Assembly (NCBI GenBank): GCA_950295325.1
Contig: OX485807.1
Span: 39,092,440-39,156,439 of the forward strand
DNA from: Polytrichum commune
Taxonomy: Eukaryota > Streptophyta > Polytrichopsida > Polytrichales > Polytrichaceae
Direction: 5' to 3'
Length of the DNA stretch: 64,000 nt
Below the pieces are notes generated by a model. The model worked only from the letters and a program-made list of their open reading frames with translations, was not told where the DNA came from and did not search any database. Positions 11,992 to 24,293 of the stretch are shown one piece after another (position 1 is the stretch's first letter; each line of letters starts with the position of its first letter). Both the position numbers and the translations under genes were made by a program.

Positions 11992-12533
11992 CACCACCAC
12001 GTTCATGGTATTTAGTGTCACTTACTCTATTTTAAGGCATATGTTAGGTTACGTTGATGATGATTAACAACTTCATCATAATTGTCACCTCATGACACTT
12101 GATATTCAAGTGTGCTTACTAATATCTTGGCATGAGTATGTTCAATAATGTTATGAGATGCATGCCTATGTTACACAATGGTCTACAAGTTAATTAAAGT
12201 GTACATAAATTACACTTGTGATTGGTATGTTCAAGAATATCTTTCTTTGCATACTAAAACATTAACACATGACACTTGTCATTAGTACACTCCAAAATAT
12301 CTTTCCCTGCATACTAAAACACAAGACTATCATTTAACGTATCCCAATATGCTGCTCTAAATGTCTTAATGTAGATTTTTTTTTCACTTAAAGAAGTTAC
12401 TTATGTTGATGAATGGAATCATATTGGCAACTAGCAGGTGTGACACTTCAAGACCTCTAGGCATCTAGTTTAGGCCCTTTGCAAATAATGTATGTGACAC
12501 TAAATACCATAAACAGTGTAGTGACCGAGAGGT
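11992..12533. mobile_element. MITE-like element, family C copy 1
   Basis: The left end carries TTCATGGTATTTAGTGTCAC and the right end GTGACACTAAATACCATAAA, nearly perfect inverted repeats. The interior matches family C copy 2 (30881-31424) in the opposite orientation, for example CATGACACTTG, ATATCTTGGCATGAGTATGTTC, GTCTACAAGTTAA and TTTGCATACTAAAA blocks. It encodes nothing and is non-autonomous. The outermost bases are eroded, so the boundary is approximate. Confidence 0.7.
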
Positions 12534-15000
12534 TACCTCATGGCATGACAACACTTTAGACCCTCTGCCTCATATCATCATTTGGGTGCACGAGTCGCTT
12601 GCATATTCTTTATTGTAAGTTCAATAGTAGATATGTGCAAGAGTCCCATTACAATTTCCATTAAATTGAAGGAGAATTGGCGGTCCGAAGTTCATTGGAA
12701 GCTTGTAGAAGGTCATTAAGACTTGAGAAAGGCAATTATTCATGCCCCATGGGTGTTGCCCATTGTAATCATCAACTTTGTTTAGTGGTTTGGGCCTCGA
12801 CCCGGACTAAATATGCTTCAGAAATGGCATTCAAGTTTGGTACGAGAGACTCTGAGACACATCCATCATCTAGTCAATGAAGTTTGACCACCTCTAGAAT
12901 AAGCATATGAACTTCAACTTTATAAAGTCCAAATTCTCACACATATGTATTCTAAGCCTATCCATGCCAACATTTTTACATAAGCTCATTATTCACCTTG
13001 TTATCCAAATCTAGAAGAAGAAATCAATATTTTCAGCGATTGTCTCAATTTGAGAACTTCAATATTTTGACGATTAGATCTTCTTGAAATTTCTCAGTTA
13101 TATTAATTATTCCTTCTCTCATTTACACTTTGAAGTTTGGTTCCACATATAAGTGGCCGATCATTAAGAAAAAAATGTCGGTGATATTGAGGGCTCATGT
13201 TCCCAGTTTTTATAAATGAGTGCATGCTAAACTACATTATACTTGGTTACATAGTTTGTGTAGGTTGCTATTTGAAGCTACGGTGTACACAAAACTAGAA
13301 GTTTTTGTGAATACCATCATTTTTTTAAAACATAACACAAATATGCTCATAAGAGAACCAAAAATGAACACCTTATTTAGTATTAAAAAAGTCATCCTAA
13401 GTAGACGAACTTATAAAACCGCATAACTCCAACCCATTAACCCACATCAAGTACCATGTTATAGTGCCTAAGTTACGTTGAGCCCTAATGATGTTGATAA
13501 ACATTCTTCTCATACCAAGTGGTACGAGAACCAAAGAGTTTTTAGAATGTGTGATATAGGAGGCTTTTTCATGCACAAGGAAACCCATAAAGTGTGTCCT
13601 ACGCCTTTGAAACAATCTCAACACATCCAAGTCCTTGTTTTGGTTTCCATCCTTGTTTTAATATTTTTCTTCAATTTCCATAATGTTGCACATTCTTCAA
13701 GTTGATACACTTTACATTGGTGTTTGCATATGCTCTTTCATTCACTACTTTTATATATATATATATATCATTGGAGAGCTCTTGATGATTGGTGCCCCCA
13801 TGCATTTTTTTGAGGGATGGTTCACATCAACACACGAGTGAGGGGCCTCTTGGATTCTTAAAGTGTTCAAATTGGATTTAGACTTCTATACACGGCATTT
13901 GGTCTTAGGAAAACTTGGTAGATGAAAAATCCCCATGGAGCCTTATACACCTATTAATAATAATGTGGCCATACTATAGCTCTCTAGCAACTTGGGCAAA
14001 AAATAATTGTTATTAAATGTGTCTGAATTTATGGGAAATTAATTTCGTTGAGTGTCCAAAAAAGAAGAAATAACATCCAAAGAGTGCTTAAAATCATAAT
14101 AATGCAAGTGACATTCATTGGAATCCAACAAAGTAGCATCAAATCAAAGCGAAATTTGTTGCCAAACAAAACCTTGACATACAAGTAAAAGACAAACTTT
14201 AGGGCAAGGAATGTTAGTTAAGGGAAGTGTTTAGGTTATTCGTAGTTGACATAGATGAAATTAGAAAAACCATCCATGAATTATAGAAACGACTTGGATG
14301 GATATCTAACTTGTTTGAAATTACCTTCTGAATCTACCTGATTTAAGAATATCATTTTATGAGTTGCCTAACTTACTTTCGCACTTTAATTAAATATTAA
14401 GCAAAAAGGTGCCCAAGCTGCTAGAGAGCCACAATACTCTTCACTAATTCCCTCTCCCTCCCTTGACCACCACCTCAAAGAGGTAAGGAGTCGTAGACCC
14501 TAACACAATAAATTTTATTCCTAGGTATTGTGGAGGCTAGTCTAGGGGTTTTTGGGGTTGTCTTCATCACAAGCTTTCTATTTGTACTACACATACTATG
14601 CCAATCAGCGAAGGAAGGCTAATAGTGTGTGGGAAATCAATGAAGGTGATATTAAATTTCTCTATGCTATGAAATTAGTGCTACCCAAAGATCTAGGAAG
14701 CGTTATTCGTCCCGATACTGCTCACTCGAAATACAATTCATGACAACATTATTCATTAAAAGTAATGGCACTTTGCACTATTCGTTGAAAGCACTAGCAC
14801 TTGGCATTATTCACTCACAAGCATGTGTTTGGATATAAATCGTTTTTTATCACTCCACAAACACCTTGGAGCATGCACTAGTTTTCTTGAAATGCAGGGT
14901 AAATGAGCATGTATTCATGAATTTAGTGTCACTCCATAAAAAATTTAACCCTTAGCTAGTAACTTGAGATTTGGCAAAATACTAAGTGCTTCACGAATTA
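12534..15000. other. AT-rich intergenic DNA without a supported gene
   Basis: There is a short (TA)n near 13752-13768 and several open frames of 60-80 codons without recognisable content. The longest, at 13397-13705 on both strands, overlap one another and look like chance frames. No paired transposon ends were seen. Confidence 0.5.
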
Positions 15001-15198
15001 CACTAGATATCGTATTTAGCGGCAATTACTATTTGGAATTACACAATGCTATAACTATTCAATGTGTATATCATTTTCGGCAACAAAGGTCATAATGGTT
15101 GTTTGGACATTATAGATCAATAACATCTTGACTGGTAAAAATTACATTGACAGTGAAAAGATATAGCATTGTGTAACGCCAAATACACTATTTAGTGT
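15001..15198. mobile_element. Palindromic MITE, family B copy 1
   Basis: It opens with CACTAGATATCGTATTTAG and closes with CACTATTTAGTG. Long inverted arms include TTGGAATTACACAATGCTAT on the left, answered by ATAGCATTGTGTAACGCCAA on the right. A loop of about 90 bases between the arms is shared with the other copies (CAACAAAGGTCA, GGTTGTTTGGACATTA). No coding content. Confidence 0.75.
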
Positions 15199-16020
15199 AG
15201 TTCCACCCTCACTAATTGGGATAAGCAATGTAGTTCTCACGTGTTGTGTGCAAATAATATCATGTGGAGCCAACTTCTCTTCTACTAGAAACACATGTCC
15301 TACCTTTGAACATATTCTTGACGCATTCTTTGGGTATGAACCCAACAATGTGTATCAAAGCAATCTTCTCGTCTAGCCAATGACCACATATTCCTCTCTC
15401 GCTCTCTCACCCAAAATCACAAACACACACTCCCACAAATTGACTTTCCCATGCATTTGTTAGAATCAACATTAAAATACTTACCAACGACATGCTGAAA
15501 CTTCAATAACATGAGAATATTCAACCGCTTCAACAAGTGCACTTGAAGACTAAGTTGATTTAAGATAGGGCCACTTCACACACAATTACCTAAAAAAAAT
15601 TGAAAATATGTAACTCAAATACATGGTTTTTGTCCTCCGAAAGACCCAGTTTGGACATCTTAGATGTTTGATAGTGAATGTGTTGAACGCTTATGATCCA
15701 AACAAAATTTCTTCATCGGACTTCAATATACTACACATATGTTTATAATAGTACATATTATAATAAATTACAATAAACTTATATATATATATATATAATT
15801 TTTTTGATGGGCATGCGATCGACTACCACCGGACGTGCTCAAAGCATGTATCACACAAGAGGACTACTTTAATTATTACACAAGCACCTATATAGATATT
15901 TCCACTCCTAGAGGCTATGGAATTTCAAATAGTTGGGGACCTCCTTTTCTGGCATGTGGTGGGCTCAAGCTTAATTAATAAAGGCCAACTGAATATGCGC
16001 TTACAAACTGAATGAAGCGC
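15199..16020. other. AT-rich spacer with a (TA)n run
   Basis: It contains a (TA)n run at about 15780-15798 and no open frame worth calling. Base composition changes sharply to GC-richer sequence near 16015, where the next feature begins. Confidence 0.5.
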
Positions 16021-16029
16021 TAAAGGACC

Positions 16030-16460
16030 GCCATAGGGAACGCAATAGAGCGCACCGGGAGCGCGCTTTCCCACAAAAGCAGAGAGCTAAAGAAGCCTGG
16101 TGGGAACTTAGGGAACTCTCCTGGAATATTCTCAGGGAACAGAATATCCACCATGCTGACCAAAGAACTCTGCGGGGAACCCTATGGGAACGGAGTAGGT
16201 AACCGTGAGGAGGACGTCCCCCATTTCGTTCCCTTGGGATTGTTCCCGTCGTCTCTACAGGTTGATACGGAAGTTCCATAAGAGTGCGCCATAGAGTTCC
16301 ATAGTTCCTACGTGTCATGTTTTGTTCCCGTTGAGTTCGCAATGAGATTTCGTGAGGGAACACGATACGAGTATTGGGAACTCTATGGGAGCCTTCTGAA
16401 GGGAGCTGTAGAGGCGATGGGAACCGATTAGGGGAACGTATTGGGAACGTAAAGAACGTC
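16030..16460. repeat. GGGAAC-rich patch upstream of TOM9
   Basis: About 14 occurrences of GGGAAC or its complement GTTCCC fall within about 430 bases, in both orientations, often within ATGGGAAC or TTGGGAAC. Chance expectation for a 6-mer on both strands is well under one. The patch is clearly richer in G and C than the DNA on its left. It may be a degenerate tandem/inverted minisatellite, a fragment of a GC-rich transposon, or a cluster of transcription-factor sites in the TOM9 promoter. No coding function is supported. Confidence 0.6.
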
Positions 16461-16632
16461 CCCTTACAGTTCGGGCCCGTGCGCTTGCATTATTGCATCT
16501 GTTGGCATCGCCAGGCTGCCGGTGGCATTGTGGTCGCAGCGACAGCCAGAGCTTCGCTGCTCCGGAGACGCGCCTGATCGGTGACGGCATGTGCGCGGGA
16601 AGTGACAGCGGGTTCGCCATGGCCATGTCGCG

Positions 16633-16944
16633 CTGAATCCAACGAGCCAAGGCTTGCATGGAACGGTTTCCTATCCAGCAAGGACGGGCTGACTGGCTGG
16701 TTCTGAGGCCAAGATCTGCAAGAAACTGAGGAGGTATCGGTTTTAGTTTTGGTTTCGGTTTTGGATTTTGTTGCTGCGGCGATGGTGCACTGAATTCAAG
16801 CGAGCCAGATATTGCATGGAACGGCTGCGTGGTGGGTAAGAACGGGCTGGCTGACTGGTTCTGAGGCCAAGATCTGCAAGAAACCGAGGAGATTTCGGTT
16901 TCGGTTTTGGATTCTGTTGTTGCGGCGATGGCGTCGCTGCCTAT
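16633..16944 (+). repeat. Tandem duplication of the TOM9 leader and start region
   Basis: Unit 1 (from 16633) and unit 2 (from 16790) share, in order: a CTGAATCCAACGAGCCA-like start, TTGCATGGAACGG, ACGGGCTG, GGTTCTGAGGCCAAGATCTG, CAAGAAAC, a run of TTTCGGTTT repeats and GTTG(C/T)TGCGGCGATGG. In unit 2 the final ATG (16928) is the TOM9 start. In unit 1 the matching ATG (16782) opens a three-codon frame ending in TGA. Inside each unit the TTTCGGTTTTGG motif is itself repeated. Confidence 0.85.
16782..16793 (+). other. Decoy ATG / minimal upstream ORF before TOM9
   Basis: ATG-GTG-CAC-TGA lies 146 bp upstream of the true start, in the same GCGGCGATGG context. It is the start codon of the duplicated leader unit, truncated after three codons. 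If the transcript begins upstream of it, it would be a very short uORF that could lower TOM9 translation; if transcription starts later, it is inert. The transcription start cannot be read from the sequence. Confidence 0.5.
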
Positions 16945-17248
16945 GACGACGAACAATGCCGGCACTGGTACCAAGAAGTGGGGGAGAGTGGTGAGCTTCA
17001 ACCTCTCGGACACGCCGTACTTGGAGAAAGCAACGAAGGCTGTGACGAGCACGGCGAGGTTTAGCCAGAAGTTGCTGTGGAGCACGGGCAAGGCAGCGTG
17101 GATAGCCGGGACGTCGTTATTGGTGCTCGTGGTGCCGCTCATCATCGAGATGGATCGGGAGCAGCAAGTCGTGGACCTGGAGAATCAACAATCTGGCCTG
17201 CTAGGCACGCCTGCGGCCCCTGCTCCGCCTGCCTCAACAACGAAATGA
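16928..17248 (+). CDS. TOM9: TOM9 (plant TOM22-type) mitochondrial import receptor subunit
   Basis: An intronless frame of 106 residues. It is a small tail-anchored subunit of the TOM complex in the mitochondrial outer membrane, which organises the TOM40 pores and receives preproteins. Residues about 25-56 are the basic cytosolic segment (DTPYLEKATKAVTSTARFSQ). STGKAAWIAGTSLLVLVVPL (residues 52-71), followed by IIEMDREQQ, is the near-invariant membrane segment and intermembrane start of plant TOM9. The tail is Gln/Pro/Ala-rich. Like other plant TOM9s it lacks the long acidic receptor domain of fungal and animal TOM22. Its length is close to the roughly 100 residues usual for the family. I start at ATG 16928 (MASLPMTT); the same frame is open upstream to a TTG at 16907, but there is no ATG there. 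The leader is tandemly duplicated. A possible AATAAA lies near 17742. Confidence 0.95.
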   Translation: MASLPMTTNNAGTGTKKWGRVVSFNLSDTPYLEKATKAVTSTARFSQKLLWSTGKAAWIAGTSLLVLVVPLIIEMDREQQVVDLENQQSGLLGTPAAPAPPASTTK

Positions 17249-19590
17249 GGAAACTAAACTCCCCGTTGAAGAGAGCAGATTTTTTTTCTTTACCGCATTG
17301 ATGTGTTGGAGCGCCATTCGGCTCTGGACTGAGAGAGGGACTACGACTTGTCCACATGGACGGAAAGGCCTGAAGGTTGCACGAAAGGTTGTAAGCCTGG
17401 AGGTCGAGAGCTCGGTAACGAGAAGAAGTCCGTCCCCGGGCGATGGCTGTCGTTGCATTAAGCAGTGTATATCATTTATTTTGATGGGCTTCACATTTTA
17501 ACTTAAGATCACCGGTCTCTCGTTTTTTATTTCTAGAGCACGTTGCCTCATTGAGAGTCATTATTTATAACGAGCATCATCACCACCTAGTGTGGTGGAC
17601 TGCTTTGGTGAAATAATTAATCAAGTGTCGGACTCCTTATAAGTTCGAGTTTGAGAGCATTGGTGAGTATAGAACAGAATCAGGACAGGATGTGTTGGCC
17701 AAAGATGTGACATAGCCTTGCTTCCGCTGAAGTAAGCCAAAATAAAAGAAAAATATTTCTAACACACTTGTTGTGATTGCGCGTCACATTTTGTATTTCT
17801 TTCGTTTGGTGTCTGGTGCGTCTGGTAGCCTACCTGCGGCTTCTCTCTTGGACCACATTAAGAGAAATACTGCCTCACCTGTCTGGAAGGTGGCAATAGA
17901 TTTGTCTCGGACAATCTTTTTTTTGAATTGAATCTACTTTTCGTAGGGCCTAGTGTAACTTCGAACGAACAACTCTCGATGCACATCTGATAAGGAAACT
18001 GTTGTCCCGTTCACCGATCTGAAAGTGACCGAACATGGACAGTTGATATATGCATCAAATCACAGTGGACTCCTAAGTTGAAGCTACACTTGCTTTAAGA
18101 TGGTGCGAGTCTTTGATTTTCTGCATATTGTAAATGAAACAGTTGAAATTTACCACACTAATTTCTGCCGGTATCTGCTATTTTCTCAGAGGAAATGCCA
18201 AGTAAGCAGCCCAGCCCTTTCTGCAGTACCGAATATGTGATAACTTAATTGAACACATTTCTGCAATCCTTGGCATATATATGCATGTGGTTGTTGTTGT
18301 TGGCCACTTGATTTGAGAGATCGTGAGTCCAGGGACTGTCTTGTACTGACAGATTATATGGTGCGCCCATCGATTTTCATTTCCTTTTCATACTTCATAA
18401 TTCATCTTGTCAGAGTTGTCAGGTACTCTTGCAGTTGCATGCATTCTTTCCTCTCTTTTTTTTCTTTTTTTCTTTTTTTCGAGACAGAAGGGTCAGACCA
18501 CTCCCCAATTCAATTGGCAAGTGAGGAACTCGGCATTCTTTCCTCTTTACTGTTATCAAAAATTTGAGGTAAGAGCTACTTCAGAGCCTAGAATCTGGCT
18601 CCAACATACCAGGTGCTTCTGGGACAATGTACAGTTAGTGTTGGTTGATGAACAAGTTTTGCAGAATTATATCCTGTTTTAATAATTTCATCCAGCTTTC
18701 TTCAGAATAAGCATTTGTTTAGGTTCAAAGGTGCCTTCCAAGTGATAAGGTATTGTCCCACTGAGCTAGTGTTTTCAGCTCCGAGCATCATAGCCAATAT
18801 TTTTCCTGCCCTTTTTTATTTCTTCTTGAAGCCTGTGTGGCACTGTTACACAATGATAGTAGACAATCTGGCCGCAATTTGTGGTTGTGATGATAATTTG
18901 GGAATTTTCTTTACCAAGTCTGGCTACCATAGTGAATGGCAAGTACAAATTTGGCTCCTGTATTCTTCATTTCACCTCTATTTAGGGCCATGTTGAAAGT
19001 ATCGTAGACAATAGAGGTAGGATTAGGAACCTGCCCTCCAAGAACTACCATGAAGCTAGAGTGGTCTGCGAGCTTTTTATATAACACAAACACACATTGG
19101 TAGACTCAGAGCCCAATTTTTTCAAGCTCGTTGGGATGTGATTCTTCACGCTCATAATTTATACTCCGTATATCCCAGACTACTTTGCATAGCCAGCGAC
19201 TGAGGGTTCTGATCACTCTAGCCCTGGAACTTACTTCAACAGATTTTATCAACCATGAATCCATTCTGCATGTGCGCAGGCTCAATCACCCAGCTTGTAC
19301 ACACTATGGCAAGGATCATGGGTCATTACACAAACAGATTTGGACACCTAAACATCGACTTCATAGTGACAAAGAAGTAGTGGCAATGACCTGTGATCCT
19401 TGTACTGACTGACAAATTCATCAACCATTAGATAACCATATACAGTGTGATTATGAACCAAAACTCTAACAAATTCCTTCAAACCATAGGTTTTGTGGTT
19501 GAACTTGACACGCCAGCCGTCAATTCCTGGATGGAGAACACCTCAAGGTACGCAAGGGCTACTCTGAAGCATTTGATTCTCTCTAAAAAT
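17249..19590. other. TOM9 3' flank and gene-free DNA
   Basis: The 3' UTR of TOM9 lies at the left edge. A T/C-rich run (TTTCTTTTTTTC-like) sits near 18450-18480. Overlapping frames of about 60-95 codons at 18313-18996 and on the minus strand at 18911-19093 are the best of this stretch, but none shows a family motif, a start context or flanking splice sites I would defend. Confidence 0.45.
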
Positions 19591-19611
19591 CTCTCTCTCT
19601 CTCTCTCTCTC
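19591..19611. repeat. (CT)n microsatellite
   Basis: An uninterrupted CT run of about 20 bases. It creates an artificial Leu/Ser or Arg/Glu repeat in the small frames crossing it. Confidence 0.9.
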
Positions 19612-20783
19612 TGTGCCATTACATGTTCAAAGTGTTTTGAGAGAATTGGCAATTGCCCATGCAACATTTGTGTACAAGATGGAGGTATAGAGCGTTCCCA
19701 AGTAGTAGGGAGGTGGAGCCTCAGTAAGCCTGGGCCGCAGATGGTGATTACTAAGCTTAAATCCAACATAGCATTAATCTGGACACCTAAGGTAAGTGCA
19801 CCAATGACCGCACAGTCAATCTTCAAATCCTTGTAAATAATACTTTACAAGTTAAAATTGTTTCAAATTTTTGAAGGATTGTTGACTGTGAAGTGGGGAT
19901 TCTCCTACAAAAAAATAAAAATAAAAGATATTTTGTTTTGTGAAAGCTATCACAAATTGAATCCAGACATACACACATGGATCTCAAAAGCTTAGTGAGC
20001 CCTTCACCGCACACTGTGCGGTACCTGTACGTTCGCATTCTCTCCGAATTCCCTCAACGTTCTCATTTTTGTAGTTCATTGAAGACTTGGACGAACTTTG
20101 TTCTGAAAGAGGATGTGCCCATTAGGTTAGGTCTTCTCCTCAGAGGATCAAGGGCTTTAGGGTTTTCGTTTTGCTCCAAGGTCGGTTCTTGTCACAACAC
20201 ATGGAGTGCCTACGCCGCACCTTGGCTGCATCATTCTTTATGGGAGTGTACCAAGCTCCCAGAGGTAAGCACATGTCGCTCTTCTACGTGTGAGTCTTGT
20301 TAGATAAGTGTAAAATGCATTGAGATGTGTATTTGAGAACATATATTTGAGCGTGGATCTAAGAACGGACATAAAAAAGACATGTGTTTGAAAGAGATCG
20401 GATTATGCATTCAAAACATGCTAACCATTCTAGGTTTAATAGTCAACATCATTGGGGGGATTATATGAATATTAAATGAGCATGAGAATCTTCACTTTGA
20501 TATTTAGTAAGATATTCATATGCAATCCAAAAACCATGAGGCAACAAGTCTATGGGCACGATTTGGATTTGCAGATCATCTCACACTAATTGCTTGATTG
20601 AAATCATGTGAATAGTGGTTTCATTGAGAAAAGCATCCAAATAACACACATCTAAGATATGGATGCACATGGTTTTGGTTGGCATTGTCAAGAGACAAGG
20701 TGGTGGGGCTTGATTAATAATGAAGGAAACACATAGTTGAATATATTGGCAACGCAACACCTTCAATTTTCAGCGGCCTCTTA

Positions 20784-21275
20784 GGGCCACTTCACACGCG
20801 AGACTGAGAGCCCGTGACCATTAAACTTCAAGCACTCTCATTGGTGGAAAAGGCGGAGCTGGTCCAAGTTCGCTTCACACTACGCTTGAGGGACCAACAG
20901 AGTAAGTGAATGCCATATGGATGTAAAGTCTACATGGATTCTTACATGGCGTCAAATGGATCATGTTTCATGGTCACTTGGACTATTTTTAAAAACCATC
21001 TCTTGGAGGTTGGCCTAACACAAAACCGGGAGACCATGGCACTCCAAATGTTCACAACCATTGGTTTATTCTATTTTATCATGTGTGAGGACCCGCATGA
21101 ATAAAAATTCATTGAAATAGCATTCGGTTGAGGGCCCGGTCACATATGACTTCACACTACACTCGAGGGTCCGTGACCATACTACATGAGTTTGGGGGCG
21201 TGTTGGGACGGCCTTTGAACACTTTATTTTGGGCTCTCACAATTTCATGGTCACGGCCCTTGGCTTGTGCAGCCC
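20784..21275 (-). mobile_element. Harbinger-like MITE, family A copy (reverse orientation)
   Basis: Preceded by TTA and starting GGGCCACTTCACACGCGAGA. Relative to the 53 kb copy it is inverted: the CTCTCATTGG, TTCGCTTCACACTACGC and GTAAAGTCTACATGGATTC blocks come first, and TTTGGGCTCTCACAATTTCA...GGTCACGGCC comes last. The far terminus has lost part of the TGAAGTGGCCC end and the second TTA is missing. Non-coding. Confidence 0.8.
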
Positions 21276-22037
21276 ATCGAACATGAACCAAGATGTTGAA
21301 GTCGTATGTAGAAGAGTCCAGTGACAAGTATTTCTATTGATCGGTGCAAGTTGAGCCCTTCGATTGCCGTTGGATATGGTCCTCGGAAATTTATTTGAAG
21401 AAGACGCAATTAAGGCCACTGAATTTCAATAGAACTGGGTACGTTACCAATGCTCAACTGGTATATAGGTGAATGGCATGGTATGAAGAATCAGCATCAA
21501 TGAGGGTATCAAAGAATCTATCCATGGGTATCAAAATTGTGGTACCAAATCACGTATTCAAATTTGGCGGGTATGTCAAGGTGAGCGACTCTCTGTATAT
21601 GTGAGTTATTATTTGAGTCAGTAGCATTCTAAATCATGTTGGTATTAAGGGGATCTTATCTAGGTATGAATATACTTGCATGGTATATAGACTCAAATGG
21701 TATCGAAAACAAAAACGATTATCATACCCTTCTGGTATCAAAGAATATGAACTCCTCATTATATATACAAGAATGATATGAGAAAATACGATATTGGTCC
21801 CACAAAAAGAAAAGGAATATGAACATTGATGTATCACCAATGTGAATTTGAGCCCATTGGCCCTAATTTGTGCAAGAGTACAACAATAGTATTTATGTTG
21901 GATGAGGTTAGCCTTTTGGTGCAAATTTGCAAATTCAAATGCATCAGAAAATTGTGCACCTAGCCAAAGGCCCCTCATCAATTGTGGCAAGGACGATGAT
22001 AGCGTGATGTCAATTGATGCACAATGCACTTTGCATA
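21276..22037. other. Spacer between MITEs
   Basis: A repeated word of the type TGGTATCAAA or GGTATCGAA occurs several times between about 21450 and 21760 (GGTATATAG, GGTATGAAG, GGTATCAAAG, GGGTATCAAA), hinting at a degenerate tandem repeat. A 131-codon frame on the minus strand (21634-22029) has no recognisable domain. Confidence 0.4.
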
Positions 22038-22398
22038 AGGTAGACGTGCCTTAGATGGATACTTTCCTCTCTACACCCACTTCTTGTAACACACACGTAG
22101 TGCAACTTGATAAGCAAATCCAACTCATGCTTGTAGCCATTTACCTCATGATTTTTAGAACTCATATGAATTTCTTATCAATTATCAAAGTGAAAATTCT
22201 TGTGCTCATTAAGTGGTCATATAGGTCCCACAACCATGATGAATATTGAGCCTAGAATGGCTAGCACATTTTGACATGTAGTCCAATCTTTTGAATATAT
22301 GTCTTATTGGTGCCAAGTCTTAGATCCACACCTAACTACATACAACTCAAATATAGGTGTCCAAATTATTGTTGCATTCAATTTAGGCACGTCTACCT
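22038..22398. mobile_element. AGGTA MITE, family D copy 1
   Basis: AGGTAGACGTGCCTTA at the left and TTTAGGCACGTCTACCT at the right form a terminal inverted repeat of about 16 bp, with TA on each outer side (22036-22037 and 22399-22400). The interior holds AGTCCAATCTTTTGAATATA and a TATCAAAGTGAAAATTCTTG block that recur in other family members. TA target duplication points to a Tc1/mariner (Stowaway-like) origin; non-coding. Confidence 0.8.
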
Positions 22399-24056
22399 TA
22401 TTGGTGTGCTCAATCCACAACTAAATCAAGCACTTTCCATAATGGGCATAAGGAGAAATCTCGATGAATTGACTTTGATCTAGTGGGTATGGATTAGATA
22501 ACCAATGAGAAGAAAGTGGGTGTTGAGGTGCAGGAGTGGGCTTGTCATCCACCTACTCGATTTGATTTTCAATCATAGTTGATTTGCTCAAGGAAGTTTG
22601 GGTCGGACAGGAATGGAAACCCAAACTATGGTCGAGAGGCCCTCCATTTTTTACATTAAAATTTATTTGATTTATATTTTTTAAAAAAATTAAAAACTAG
22701 ATCTTGGTCGTTAGATTGGAGGGGTTGTTTTGGGCAGGGAATAAAGTGAGATGCTCCTTCTTTCTTTGGACTTTGGGCTTAGCCTTTGGAGGCTTCGCAT
22801 TGTGCCTGCTCCGAAGGCTCCAATTCTTATATTTTATTGACTATGTATTTTCAGCCCATTTCTTTGGACTCTCAACAAAGTTTGGCCATTCAATCCCACG
22901 GTCTCTCGACTTGGACGGCCACAGTGTGAAAGCGGCTATGAAGTATTGAGTCATAGGATTGAATGAATGATCCTATTCCTTACAAAATCTACACACGGTC
23001 ATCATTTTATGGCACGTTTGACACATTGCAATATGTCCCTCTCATGTCTAGCGTTGTCTGAAAATGAGGAAACAAAGTACTCTACATGAGTGGCATCAAG
23101 GAACGCGTGTCTTAACACTCATGCCAGTCTCCAGAATTCCTAGAAATAGCCAAACACTAAAAGTAAAAAAAATCAAAAATCAATAATGAAATTGGCACTG
23201 TGGTGCCGTGCCCTACTTAACAACCAACAGTATGGAACCACTTTAAGGCAGATCGTCACTTTACATGTTGAGTGTCTTCCATTATTGATAGATTGATTAA
23301 GTTCTAGATGTGTGTTTTTTTGTTAGCAATTGAAAGGTTTTTCAACGCATCAAAGTTTGTCTTTATTTGAACCCATGTGCAAAAGTTATAAGGATTTATA
23401 TTTTGTTGAAATATGACCCAAAATCAACACGAGAACATGATGTTAAGGTAGTGGATATTTTTGGAACCAATGTGTATTTATTGTGCAAGGTTTTAGGGTG
23501 TTGGTTTTGGTATCACCCACCTTAGCATGATTACCTCTCAGTGGTACCCCACATCCACTAGGATTTCTAGAAAATTCAACAACTTTTATTATGCTTCAAA
23601 TGGGGTGTGTGTATGTATGTGTGTGTGTGTAGAGAGAGAGATGTGTACTTGGTGCACATAAAATTTAAAAGGTGAATATAACAGTCATTGAGTCATTGAA
23701 TACAGTTAGATAGAATGTTTTCATCCATTTCTTAGTTCATATACAAATCCAAATCACCACTCCTCCACTTTGCAAAACAGACTAGAAAGCCCCTCAAAAG
23801 TGAATGAGAGGAGGTCCATAATGTTGGAATATAGTGACCAAATATCATGTATGTTTTATATAGAAATGTTAGGGGACATTTGAATATTAGTACCATGTCA
23901 GTCAATAAGAATTGTAATATGGTTTCGTTTCGTTTCTTTATGGTTGTGGAGGCATGCTTTGGCAACAATGAGGGGGCTTTTGTGACACATCTACCATGGA
24001 GGAGGGTAGAAACACATATAACAAAATTAAAAAATTAAATTTAAAAAAAAATTATG

Positions 24057-24058
<2 letters not shown>
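22399..24058. other. AT-rich intergenic DNA without a supported gene
   Basis: A (TG)n/(AG)n patch lies near 23605-23640. Frames of 60-80 codons at 22704-22949 and 23732-24038 are unrecognisable. No transposon termini were paired here. Confidence 0.45.

Positions 24059-24098
<40 letters not shown>
24059..24098. repeat. (TA)n microsatellite
   Basis: About 40 uninterrupted bases of alternating T and A, directly following an A-rich stretch. Confidence 0.95.
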
Positions 24099-24100
<2 letters not shown>

Positions 24101-24293
24101 CCAATTGATTCATACATTGGGGTCATATGACTCAATTCAATATATTGAGGCCCAAATAAAATAAAATTAACAACAAACTTGGGAAGGGCATGTTTTCAGT
24201 GCACCCCTATGGTTAGGTGTCATGATCCAAATCCATCAACAACCCCATTCCAAGTTTCAAACTTATTATTGAAGGCAATAAAAGTTGTGTGTG

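Noticed and set aside
16907-16927. In-frame extension of TOM9 to a TTG
   Set aside because: TTG is not a normal plant nuclear start; the first ATG at 16928 gives a protein of family-typical length with a good start context.
16315-17145. 276-codon open frame on the minus strand, longest frame in the window
   Set aside because: It runs antisense through TOM9 and its duplicated leader in GC-rich DNA. It contains no domain, and the sense strand clearly encodes TOM9.
18313-19093. Cluster of 60-93 codon frames as a third gene
   Set aside because: Frames overlap on both strands, include a T-rich low-complexity run, and show no motif or defensible splice pairs.
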